A stretch of 32,684 bases of DNA, taken from assembly GCA_025925475.1 (NCBI GenBank), contig JAICLP010000005.1, positions 1 through 32,684 of the forward strand. The letters run 5' to 3'. Positions 24,717-32,684 of this stretch are shown here, piece by piece. A program made the translations under genes and the position numbers. Below the pieces are notes generated by a model. It had not been told where the DNA came from. It did not search any database and saw only the letters and a list, made by a program, of their open reading frames with translations. Positions within the stretch are counted from its first letter, which is position 1. Every line of letters begins with the position of its first letter. This stretch comes from Burkholderiales bacterium (GTDB lineage: Bacteria; Pseudomonadota; Gammaproteobacteria; Burkholderiales; Casimicrobiaceae).

Positions 24717-26450
24717 TCAGATTGGCACGCGGTAGCCAAAGAATTCGTGATCCTCGTTGTAGCCACCTTCACCGGCGCCAAGGTCGGCATAGTGGTGCAC
24801 GAGTTCGATGGCCGCGATCCATTTGACCATTTTGAAGCCGACCTCGTTCTCGCAGCGCAGCCGCAGCGGCGCCCCATGCAACACGCTGACGGGCGCTCCG
24901 TTCATCTCGTAGGCGAGGATCGTCAATTCGTGGCGCATGTTGGACAAGCTGTGCGTATCGTAGTAACGGCCGCCGTCGCCGCCATCCGCCAATGAGTAGA
25001 GCACGACGTAACGGGCATCGACCGTCGGCTTCACAAGGTCGAGGATGTGACGCATTGGAACCCCGCCCCATTTGGCGACGCCGGACCATCCCTGAATGCA
25101 GAAATGCGTGGTGATCTGCTCCTGCTTCGGCATCGCCTTGAGTTCGGCGTATGAGAACTCCATGGCGTTTTCGACCAGGCCGCCGACTCTCAGCCGGTAG
25201 TCGGCAAAGTTGGTTTTCACCAGCGTATCGAATTCCGTCGAATTCGGCATCGTGCCGTTGGGCCAGAAGTGCGGCGAGATGTCTTTCTCGGTGAGCTGGC
25301 TCATCGGGTCCCATGACTGCGTCGCGCTGCCGAACGGCCGCGACATCACTTCTCCAACCCGTTGCACCAGCCGCGCATGGCGCAACGTGAACGGCGACGC
25401 CCACCACCAGGCCATCGCGACCGCCACCATCGCGACAACGAAGATCCAAAGGCCGCTCCAGGACGCGTCATTGACTCCCGCCCACATCATGTTCAGGTTG
25501 ACGCGTGCATCGGTGATGAATACCAGCGTGCCGTGCGCAAGGATGAAGAGCAGAAACCACCACAGCGCGATGAAGTGGATCGAACGCGCCATCTGGCGAT
25601 TCAATGCCCGGCCGAACCAGCCCAGCCGGTTCGAGATCGCGGGGCTTTGCATCAGGCCGGTCACGATCGACGTCGGCGGGGCGATGAAGACGGTGATGAA
25701 GTAGACGAGTTGCTGCAGGCCGTTGTAGCGTGTCCAGCTTTGATCGACCGGGAAGGTCAGCGAAAGGTACTGGATCGCGGTGGAGACCGCGTTCGGAAAC
25801 ACGCTCCAGGTCGTCGGCACGAGCCGCAGCCACTGGCCAGTCGTGAACAGCAGCACGTAGAACGCGATGCCGTTGATCATCCATAGCAGGGTGATCGAGA
25901 AGTGCCACCAGCGCGCCAAGCCGATCGAATGGCGGATGCCGGGGATGCCCAGCCAGGACGGGATCGTCACCGAGTCGTCCTTCGCCGTCCAGATCCGTCC
26001 GGTCGGCACCGCCTTCTGGAAGCGAAACCATTCGGTGCCCGGCGTGCAGTCGCGCTTCCAGTAGAGGCGCGGGTGGTCGGCGAGGATCTGCACACCGGCG
26101 CGAATGATGAAGGCCATGAAGAAGAAGTTGAGAAAGTGCAGCCACCTCAGCCAGCCCGGGAAGCCGGCGGTGACGGCGACTGATGGCGGGATGCCCGGGT
26201 AGCGCGAGATAAAGTCGTGCACCGCGGGCAATTGCCGCAGCCCCTGCGCAACGGCTACGCCGATCACCAACAGCACGAAAACCAGCGGCAACGCCCACAG
26301 CGCATTGACCCAGTGCCGGCCGAAGCGAACCCTCGGTGCCACGCCGTCCTGCGGCGGCAACCAGTCATTCAGCTCGACACGATCATCGGCGGTGGAAAGG
26401 CGCATCGCCAGGGGATCGTGTGGCGAGGACGTATCGGGGGAGCTGCTCAT
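24717..26450 (-). CDS. Cytochrome b561-like membrane domain fused to sulfite oxidase/YedY-like molybdopterin domain
   Basis: N-terminal TM region with conserved His (WLRWLHFLNFFFMAFIIRAG, LARWWHFSITLLWMINGIAFY, SIHFIALWWFLLFILAHGTLVF) then DYRLRVGGLVENAMEFSYAELKAMPKQEQITTHFCIQGWSGVAKWGGVPMRHIL...HGAPLRLRCENEVGFKMVKWIAAIE. Confidence 0.92.
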   Translation of the reverse strand: MSSSPDTSSPHDPLAMRLSTADDRVELNDWLPPQDGVAPRVRFGRHWVNALWALPLVFVLLVIGVAVAQGLRQLPAVHDFISRYPGIPPSVAVTAGFPGWLRWLHFLNFFFMAFIIRAGVQILADHPRLYWKRDCTPGTEWFRFQKAVPTGRIWTAKDDSVTIPSWLGIPGIRHSIGLARWWHFSITLLWMINGIAFYVLLFTTGQWLRLVPTTWSVFPNAVSTAIQYLSLTFPVDQSWTRYNGLQQLVYFITVFIAPPTSIVTGLMQSPAISNRLGWFGRALNRQMARSIHFIALWWFLLFILAHGTLVFITDARVNLNMMWAGVNDASWSGLWIFVVAMVAVAMAWWWASPFTLRHARLVQRVGEVMSRPFGSATQSWDPMSQLTEKDISPHFWPNGTMPNSTEFDTLVKTNFADYRLRVGGLVENAMEFSYAELKAMPKQEQITTHFCIQGWSGVAKWGGVPMRHILDLVKPTVDARYVVLYSLADGGDGGRYYDTHSLSNMRHELTILAYEMNGAPVSVLHGAPLRLRCENEVGFKMVKWIAAIELVHHYADLGAGEGGYNEDHEFFGYRVPI

Positions 26451-27072
26451 TTGCGCTTGATGCCGGCAAGCAGACTCATTGCGATTCGCAGGCGGAGGAA
26501 CACGGCGGGCATTTCCGATTCAAGGCGGACACGTCATGCAGCCGGCGTCCCGTTCAATGCAATCGGCAGAGTTAGTTGAGAATGACTTTGTCCTTGGTTC
26601 GCCAAGGCAGTTGATACCCTGGCGCAAGAAATAGCCGCTGCAATGAGCGACACCGAGATACCGCGGTTCGTCGCCGGCACGCATCGCCGCCGAATTTTCG
26701 GGCGTCGACTCGCTTCGGAATGGCGAACCGACGTGCCGGCCTGATCCTGAACCAGTGATACGGAGCAAGCAGTACTCGGTGCTCCGTACCTTCGGTCGGT
26801 CAAACCGAACTATCGCATGAGCGAAGTTTGTTGACCGGGTGTGGAACTCCTCAGTAACGCGAAGCTGCCGAACGACAGGCGAAGGCGATATGGGCTTCCG
26901 TCACGCAATGCAAGATGCAAAATACGGCATGGCTCATGATCCGTACAGGCAACGTCCCGGCGTTCGGTTATCTGCCTCGACGGCGTCCGAGGTGCTCGCG
27001 TACCTGTTGTCCAAAAAATGATTTCGGGATGCGGCGTCAGCGGAGGGCGCGGCGCGGCTCGTCACCGCCGGG

Positions 27073-27426
27073 TTATGCGGGAGCGAGTAGTGAAGCGCAA
27101 GCCTTGGCCACCGCTGACTGTTGGTCGGTCGCTTTCGACCCACGCGTCGCGGCCCAGCCGCCCTTCTCGATGAAATCACCCTGCGACCACGAGTCGACCT
27201 TCTTGAGTGCCGCGAGATTCGCAGCGGCGTCGGAGGCACCCTGGAAGCGTTCAACGCACACGGGTGCGAGAGCAGCCACGACGGCAGCGTTGGCGCGTTG
27301 TGTCGCATCCGCTTCAGCCGTACCGCCCGTAACCCACCCACCCCACGAGAAACCGATGATCGCCGCAGCGATCGCTCCACCGACCGCGCCCCATAGGGCC
27401 GGCTTCGTTTCGACTGGAATCTTCAT
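27073..27426 (-). CDS. Conserved hypothetical protein with N-terminal TM anchor
   Basis: [117 protein letters not shown]. Confidence 0.8.
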   Translation of the reverse strand: MKIPVETKPALWGAVGGAIAAAIIGFSWGGWVTGGTAEADATQRANAAVVAALAPVCVERFQGASDAAANLAALKKVDSWSQGDFIEKGGWAATRGSKATDQQSAVAKACASLLAPA

Positions 27427-28305
27427 AACCCATGCCTCTTCAAGATGTTCGAATGAGAGCCGGCTGAAGCAATTGATACTGCATCGCCAATTCGGCAGAA
27501 ACTCGTCTTCGGCCGTGAATAAGGTGATGACTCCTCATTCGCTTTGACCAATACGCGAAGTTGCTGATGGTGTATGTGCGCTGTCGCACACACTCGGCCC
27601 CGCGTGCAGCGAATCTGATTGCGCTTCTGTAGCCAACTTGCAGCCTTCGTGATGCCGACGCGGCGAACGCCGAGCATCGCGGCCAAGAATTCCTGGGTAA
27701 TATGGAAGGTGTTCGCCCAGCGCTCGATCCTGGGTCATCAGGAGCCACCGGGCCAGACGCGCTTCGATCACGTGGAACCCGTGCAGCCAGCCATCTGTGC
27801 GAGCTGGCTCGCATGGACGAACCGGGTAACAGCCGATCTCGTTGCAACGCCCGACTGCGTGCGAGTACGCGGCGAAACGACGCGGCACTGATGCATAGCG
27901 CGGGTCCCGCACCCGGACAACCACGCGCACGGGCGACCTGTCGACCCCGAGCGCGAACATAATTCCGAACATTCCTTCGCTTCCAATCAGCCCGACCGCG
28001 AGAGCAGTGTCGTGGATCGGCATGATGAGCGCGATGAAGCCGTTGAGCGGGAAATAGACGCGGTAAAGCCTCTCTTCGAGGTTGTAGAGCACGTCGGCAA
28101 TCCGCAGCTCTACGCTGTCGAACTTGGCGAGCATTCGCCGCCGATCGGGGTCGGCAGCGCGTCGAGCAAACGATTGACTGGAGAGGCGCTTCCGTTCGCC
28201 TTGATCGATGTTTTCAGGTGGTCGCGGGGACGCTTGATCCGCTCCGTCGGCACGCCCAGTGAACGATGCGGGTGTCGGCAGCGTGCCGTCACGAGATTTC
28301 GGCAT
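27423..28305 (-). pseudogene. Crp/Fnr family regulator, multiply frameshifted
   Basis: DRRRMLAKFDSVELRIADVLYNLEERLYRVYFPLNGFIALIMPI...VGLIGSEGMFGIMFALGVDRSP (one frame), RFVHASQLAQMAGCTG (second), [22 protein letters not shown] (first), [34 protein letters not shown] (third). Confidence 0.8.
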
Positions 28306-28474
28306 CTGTGCGCTACCACGCACTCGACCTCGCCCGGTCTGCGAGTTTCGGTCTCGTCGAACGTCTGACGCCCGATTGGGTGTCCGGACTACGCTGCGGC
28401 TCTCGCACACGCCGTACAGTGGCGGTCGGTTTGACGTCGCCTCCTGCGGGGTCACCACTAGCTGGAGAAAAGCG

Positions 28475-29005
28475 ATGGCAAATTCCACCGACGACAGAAT
28501 GGTCACGGGACTTTTCAACGACCGTGAGAGCGCTGAGAACGCGTACAACTCGGTTGCAGCCCGCGGTTATGGCAAGGACGACATCAATCTCGTGATGTCA
28601 GACGAAACGCGGAACACCCATTTCGGCGCAGAGAACAGCACCAAGACGGAACTCGGAACGAAAGCCGCAGAAGGTGCCGGCGTTGGTGGTGCCATCGGCG
28701 GAACGCTTGGAGCAATCGCCGCGGCGGTTGCGGCAGTCGGGACGTCCATCGCGATTCCGGGGCTCGGCCTCGTGATCGCGGGACCGCTGGCCGCCGCGAT
28801 CGCTGGCGCGGGTGCGGGCGGCGCGGCGGGTGGCCTCGTCGGCGCTCTGATCGGCTGGGGAATTCCCGAGGAACGCGTCAAGCGCTACGAGTCCGGCATC
28901 AAGAGCGGCGGCATCCTGATGGGTGTCAAGGCGCGCTCCAGCGACGATGCTAAGTACTTCCAGGATGAATGGAAGCGGAGCAACGGTACGGAAATCTACG
29001 CCTGA
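28475..29005 (+). CDS. General stress protein-like membrane protein with Gly/Ala-rich core
   Basis: MANSTDDRMVTGLFNDRESAENAYNSVAARGYGKDDINLVMSDET...GAGVGGAIGGTLGAIAAAVAAVGTSIAIPGLGLVIAGPLAAAIAGAGAGGAAGGLVGALIGWGIPEERVKRYESGIKSGGILMGVKARS; SD GGAG. Confidence 0.85.
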   Translation: MANSTDDRMVTGLFNDRESAENAYNSVAARGYGKDDINLVMSDETRNTHFGAENSTKTELGTKAAEGAGVGGAIGGTLGAIAAAVAAVGTSIAIPGLGLVIAGPLAAAIAGAGAGGAAGGLVGALIGWGIPEERVKRYESGIKSGGILMGVKARSSDDAKYFQDEWKRSNGTEIYA

Positions 29006-29134
29006 GCATTCGTAAACTCAGGTACACCGACGCGGGTTCCGCCCAGCCGTGGCGGATCCGCGGCGGCCCTTGAATAATCGGCTCGGGCTAACGCCGCGAC
29101 GCCGCCTCGATTTGCTTATAACGAAGGGAAACAC

Positions 29135-29719
29135 ATGTCCACTAGTCCATCGAAGTCTTCGGACTCGAAGACGCGCAACAATGAAACCGATGCGATCGCG
29201 CTGCTGACGGCTGACCATAAGACGGTTAAGGCGCTGTTCAAGCAGTTCGAGCAATTGAAGGAGCATGACGACGCCGGCGAGCAAAAGGCCCGGCTCGTCC
29301 AGCAGATCTGCAATGAATTGACGGTGCACGCGCAAGTCGAGGAAGAACTTTTCTATCCGGCCGTGCGCGACGCCATCGACGATGACGACTTGATGGACGA
29401 AGCGGACATCGAGCATGCGAGCGCCAAGGAGCTCATCGCTCAGCTCGAGGAGCTCGCGCCCGGAGACGACCATTACGATGCGCGCGTCACCGTTCTGGGC
29501 GAGTACATCGATCATCATGTGAAGGAAGAAGAAGGCGAGATGTTCGAAAAGGCGCGAAAGGCCGATGTGGATACGGCCGCGCTCGGAGAGCAGATTGTCG
29601 AACGCAAAGAGGAGCTGAAGGCGGACCTCGGCGTCGCGGAAGACGATGAAGCCGCTGCGCTACCGCGAAGCGCGTCGAAAAAGTCGGGGGAAAAACAGTC
29701 GGCAGAAAAACGCAAATGA
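29135..29719 (+). CDS. Hemerythrin domain-containing protein
   Basis: DAIALLTADHKTVKALFKQFEQLK...ELTVHAQVEEELFYPAVRD...DIEHASAKELIAQLE...LGEYIDHHVKEEEGEMFEKA: hemerythrin His/Glu ligand spacing. Confidence 0.93.
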   Translation: MSTSPSKSSDSKTRNNETDAIALLTADHKTVKALFKQFEQLKEHDDAGEQKARLVQQICNELTVHAQVEEELFYPAVRDAIDDDDLMDEADIEHASAKELIAQLEELAPGDDHYDARVTVLGEYIDHHVKEEEGEMFEKARKADVDTAALGEQIVERKEELKADLGVAEDDEAAALPRSASKKSGEKQSAEKRK

Positions 29720-29919
29720 CCAATCCTTGGCTCAAAAAGAATCCGTGGCTCAGCATGTGGTTGAGCGGCGCCAACGCGGCACTGGGTTCGACGCGCGGTC
29801 ACGCAACGGCGGAAGCGAAGCGCCAGGCCGGTGCAATGACGTCCAACGCCGTTTCACAGGGCATGCGGTTCTGGGCCTCCGTCATTGCGCCCCCAAAACG
29901 CAAGAGATCCCGAAAGTAA
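29716..29919 (+). CDS. Small conserved hypothetical protein, translationally coupled to hemerythrin
   Basis: ATGA overlap with the hemerythrin stop; MTNPWLKKNPWLSMWLSGANAALGSTRGHATAEAKRQAGAMTSNAVSQGMRFWASVIAPPKRKRSRK. Confidence 0.8.
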   Translation: MTNPWLKKNPWLSMWLSGANAALGSTRGHATAEAKRQAGAMTSNAVSQGMRFWASVIAPPKRKRSRK

Positions 29920-30318
29920 GGGCGCGACTTCCTGAGCGAGGCGCGGCAAGCCACGACGGGCGAAGGCGCGCGCGGCGGGAGGGAACGCAAGGACCATGCG
30001 CCGTTACTGCGCATGCGCATCAGCGAGCTCGCGCTCAATCGCCCGCGCTTCGGTTATCTGCATGGACAAACTAGGTTTCGGCGACTGAGACCGATGGCAC
30101 CAAAAGGCCTGATACCTATGCACACGCGTGTACGGCGCCGCCGCCGTGCGCGTTGTGGCGGAGCTCACCAACGTCCGCTTCTGGCCGATTGCTGCGCCTT
30201 CGCGCTGCTTAGCTCGACTCGTGCAGTAAATCACTAAACATCTGTCGATCGAAGCAAAGTGTTGCGTCGTACACCGTACGACGAGCATGCGCGACGAAGA
30301 TGGTTGCAAGCCAGAAGC

Positions 30319-30345
30319 AAAAAGAGCTTACGGTTCGACGTAAGC
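30319..30345 (-). terminator. Candidate intrinsic terminator (minus strand)
   Basis: Minus-strand read: GCTTACG-TCGAAC-CGTAAGC (7 perfect bp, 6-nt loop) followed by TCTTTTTG. Confidence 0.4.
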
Positions 30346-30414
30346 CCCTGATGCAGATCGGAGTTGCGGGGGCACGCAACGTGTTTTAGCAACATCAGAG
30401 AATCAAGGGCTTAG
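30326..30414. other. Multi-hairpin intergenic element
   Basis: Perfect stems GCTTACG/CGTAAGC (30326-30345) and GTTGCG/CGCAAC (30363-30380); outer imperfect inverted repeat GTAAGCCCCTGAT (30340-30352) / ATCAAGGGCTTAG (30402-30414), 11/13 complementary. Confidence 0.4.
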
Positions 30415-30723
30415 CGTGCCGATATCCGTCAGACTCGGCGACCGCATGGCGCGCAGACGTCCGATCAAGGACAACCTCCGTGGACAATCGAAGTCAGGTC
30501 AGGACGTTTGTTAAGCGGCCTACGGGCTGCAATGATCGCCAGTTGATACACGGCGCATGCCGGTCGATTGGAGCGGTATGTGCGTCGAGCCGACTCGTCT
30601 TGCCCGGATGGTAGACGAGGTCGAAGCCGACAGACTTCGCGACTCGGGCGTGCTTTGCCCGCGCTTTCTTGTTCGAAAGAGCGTGTTTATCGCGGATACC
30701 CTAGTTCGTTAGTCGCCGCCTCG

Positions 30724-31251
30724 CTAATAGACCTCTGCCCAGTCATCCTCGCGATGCACGAGCTTCGTAAGGATACGATCGAGCGCCTGCACCTCTTCTT
30801 CGTTTAGCACCGAGATCATCTTCGCCTGCCGCGCCTCGAATTGCGGCAGTATTTCCTGATATAGCTTGCGTCCGATGGCGGTTAACGCCAGCACCGCGCG
30901 GCGATTATCGTGGACATCGACGTCGCGACGGATGCGCCTTTCGGCTAGCAGTTCATTTACCGCGCGCGAAAGGGAATTCTTCGGAATCCCCGTGAGCAGC
31001 CCGATCTCCGTGGCGCTCATACGCTCGAGATGTGCGAGACAGAACATGGTCGCGAACTTCGGCCTTCGGATGTTATAGCGCTCCTCGAGCAGCGAGTAGA
31101 CCGGGCCGCTAAAGTAGTTCGATAGGTATCCGATTCGGTAGCCGAAGGGAATACGATTGTCAGCGAGGAGCACCGGGAGCAGCTCGACGAACGAGCGACC
31201 GACGCCATTGCGCATGGCATCTGAACGCCTAAGACGAAGCGAGCGGACCAT
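30724..31251 (-). CDS. MarR family transcriptional regulator
   Basis: NRIPFGYRIGYLSNYFSGPVYSLLEERYNIRRPKFATMFCLAHLERMSATEIGLLTGIPKNSLSRAVNELLAERRIRRDVDVHDNRRAVLALTAIGRKLYQEILP: wHTH with the MarR wing. Start may be 31215, 31251 or 31335. Confidence 0.9.
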   Translation of the reverse strand: MVRSLRLRRSDAMRNGVGRSFVELLPVLLADNRIPFGYRIGYLSNYFSGPVYSLLEERYNIRRPKFATMFCLAHLERMSATEIGLLTGIPKNSLSRAVNELLAERRIRRDVDVHDNRRAVLALTAIGRKLYQEILPQFEARQAKMISVLNEEEVQALDRILTKLVHREDDWAEVY

Positions 31252-31266
31252 AACTGGTACCCACCG

Positions 31267-31313
31267 TTGACAAACGTCCCGAATGGAACTAGTTTCGTAC
31301 CGTTCGGACCGAA
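31267..31313 (+). promoter_or_regulatory. Candidate promoter/operator of the BKACE gene
   Basis: Consensus -35 TTGACA (31267-31272), 17-nt spacing to a weak -10 TAGTTT (31290-31295); palindromes AACTAGTT (31287-31294) and TTCGGACCGAA (31303-31313); tandem 9-mers TTCGTACCG/TTCGGACCG (31294-31311). Confidence 0.45.
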
Positions 31314-31352
31314 TAGCAACCCCTAAACGTTGCACTCCTCTAGGAGAAGCGC

Positions 31353-32228
31353 GTGAAGAAGCTGATCATCGAGTGCCGCGTGAACGAGTACAACACGCGC
31401 GAGCGCAATCGCAACGTTCCCTGGAGCACGGAAGAGATCGCGCGCGATGCAAAGTCGTGCCGGGATGCGGGCGCAGCCATCGTCCACTTCCACGGGCGCA
31501 AGCACGACGGATCGCCAGAGCACGCATACGAGCCGTATCGCGACACAGTTCTCGCGATCCGTGGCCGATCCGACATCCTCATCCACCCTACTTTGGGCTA
31601 CGTGACGTTGGACGCGTCGGCCGAGGAGCGACTCGGGAACATGCGCCGAATGGTCGAGGACGGATGCGCGCCCGACATCGCGCCGATGGACATGGGCTCG
31701 ACCAACGTGAGCGTACTGCGTGACGGTCGTTACCTGCCCGAATCGGAGGAGCGGGTCTATCAGAACAGCACCGCGACGCTGCACTACTTCGCCGACCGCT
31801 TGAAGGAATGGCAGTTGAAGCCGTACCTGCAAGTGTGGAACCTTTCATTCATGCGCGAGGTGGCGCAGTTTGCACGCCTCGAATGGGTCGCGCAGCCGGT
31901 CTTCGTCGAGTTTGTCTGCACCGATAATCATTGCATCGGTGGTCACCCGGGAACGCCGAAAGGGCTGCAGGCGTTCATCGACTTCCTGCCCTCGGACATT
32001 CACGTCGAGTGGACCGTGTGCAACTACGGAGGCAACTTGTTTCCGCTCTGCGCACAAGCACTTGCGCAGGGTGGCCACGTGTCGATCGGCCTCGGCGACT
32101 GGGATTACCGGGAGCTCGGCGAGCCGACCAACGCCGACCTCGTCGACCACGTCGTGCGGATCGCCCACGAAGCGGGCCGTGAGGTGGCAACGCCGGCGGA
32201 AGCCCGCGAGATCCTCGGTATCGCGTGA
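31353..32228 (+). CDS. BKACE-family (DUF849, beta-keto acid cleavage enzyme) protein
   Basis: KKLIIECRVNEYNTRERNRNVPWSTEEIARDAKSCRDAGAAIVHFHGRKHDGSPEH...HPTLGYV...EWTVCNYGGNLFPLCAQALAQGGHVSIGLGDW: DUF849 TIM-barrel with the HxHxR metal/substrate motif. Confidence 0.88.
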   Translation: MKKLIIECRVNEYNTRERNRNVPWSTEEIARDAKSCRDAGAAIVHFHGRKHDGSPEHAYEPYRDTVLAIRGRSDILIHPTLGYVTLDASAEERLGNMRRMVEDGCAPDIAPMDMGSTNVSVLRDGRYLPESEERVYQNSTATLHYFADRLKEWQLKPYLQVWNLSFMREVAQFARLEWVAQPVFVEFVCTDNHCIGGHPGTPKGLQAFIDFLPSDIHVEWTVCNYGGNLFPLCAQALAQGGHVSIGLGDWDYRELGEPTNADLVDHVVRIAHEAGREVATPAEAREILGIA

Positions 32229-32273
32229 TCGCTCGCGGCGGCACCTCGTCGTCGACGGATTGCGACCGACACG

Positions 32274-32684
32274 ATGCTGTTACTACAGCAGACGCTCAAC
32301 GGAGTGGTCGTCGGAGCCATATACGTGCTCTTCGCGCTGGGCTTCACCCTGGTGTTCGGCGTACTGCGCATCCTCAACCTCGCGCACGGCGCGATCTTCA
32401 CGTGGGGCGCATTCACGGGGCTGCTCGCGGTCGTGACGTTGAAGGCGCCGCTGCCCATCGCCATTCTTATCGCCATGCTTGCGGCCGGAATCGTCAGCGT
32501 GCTGGTCGATCTGGTCGCATTTCGCCCATTGCGAAGACGCGACGCGCCAGAATTCTCGGCGATCGTCTCGTCGATCGGCGCGAATCTGATACTCGTGAGC
32601 CTCGCTCAGAAGGCCTCGAACACGCGAGTCATGCGCTTTCCCTTCGACACGTTTCCAACCATCGTCTACGAGGTCGGGCGCGGC
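32274..32684 (+). CDS. livH: Branched-chain amino acid ABC transporter permease (LivH family), partial
   Basis: MLLLQQTLNGVVVGAIYVLFALGFTLVFGVLRILNLAHGAIFTWGAFTGLLAV...VAFRPLRRRDAPEFSAIVSSIGANLILVSLAQ; runs off the window end. Confidence 0.93.
   Translation, partial: MLLLQQTLNGVVVGAIYVLFALGFTLVFGVLRILNLAHGAIFTWGAFTGLLAVVTLKAPLPIAILIAMLAAGIVSVLVDLVAFRPLRRRDAPEFSAIVSSIGANLILVSLAQKASNTRVMRFPFDTFPTIVYEVGRG

Noticed and set aside
26451-27072. Short ORFs 26520-26803 and 26839-27021
   Set aside because: Overlapping short frames with no coherent domain, hydrophobic pattern or SD; treated as intergenic.
1-32684. CRISPR arrays, phage genes, intact transposases or integrases
   Set aside because: None seen: no regularly spaced direct repeats and no DDE or tyrosine recombinase motifs in the translations.

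Overview
32.7 kb GC-rich bacterial window, probably proteobacterial and possibly beta-class by the look of the sdh and envelope-stress genes (inference only). I support about 33 intact or edge-truncated protein genes, 3 well-supported pseudogenes plus 1 weaker remnant, and a few candidate regulatory or structured elements. Main blocks: (1) GT2 glycosyltransferase fragment, small basic ORF, and a class III cyclase/STAND ATPase/TPR regulator. (2) Two DUF883-like proteins flanking a 24-aa membrane peptide. (3) TRAP transporter (fused DctQM + DctP) with a Gfo/Idh/MocA oxidoreductase and divergent TetR. (4) RimK-like ATP-grasp ligase with leucyl aminopeptidase. (5) A papain-fold protein in which catalytic Cys and His are both replaced, and which has no prodomain. 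(6) CopG-type regulator + PHB-depolymerase-like esterase, with repeats over the CopG start that could form two mutually exclusive mRNA hairpins. (7) Fatty acid desaturase / Crp-Fnr pair. (8) A partly decayed stress/redox region: histidine kinase pseudogene without its H-box, sdhC-sdhD-sdhB without sdhA, Rieske/FAD reductase pseudogene, cytochrome b561-molybdopterin oxidoreductase fusion, Crp/Fnr pseudogene, general stress and hemerythrin genes. (9) MarR regulator divergent from a BKACE (DUF849) enzyme and a LivH permease. No CRISPR array, rRNA, tRNA or intact transposase was recognised. Family calls come from reading translations by eye; no searches were run.
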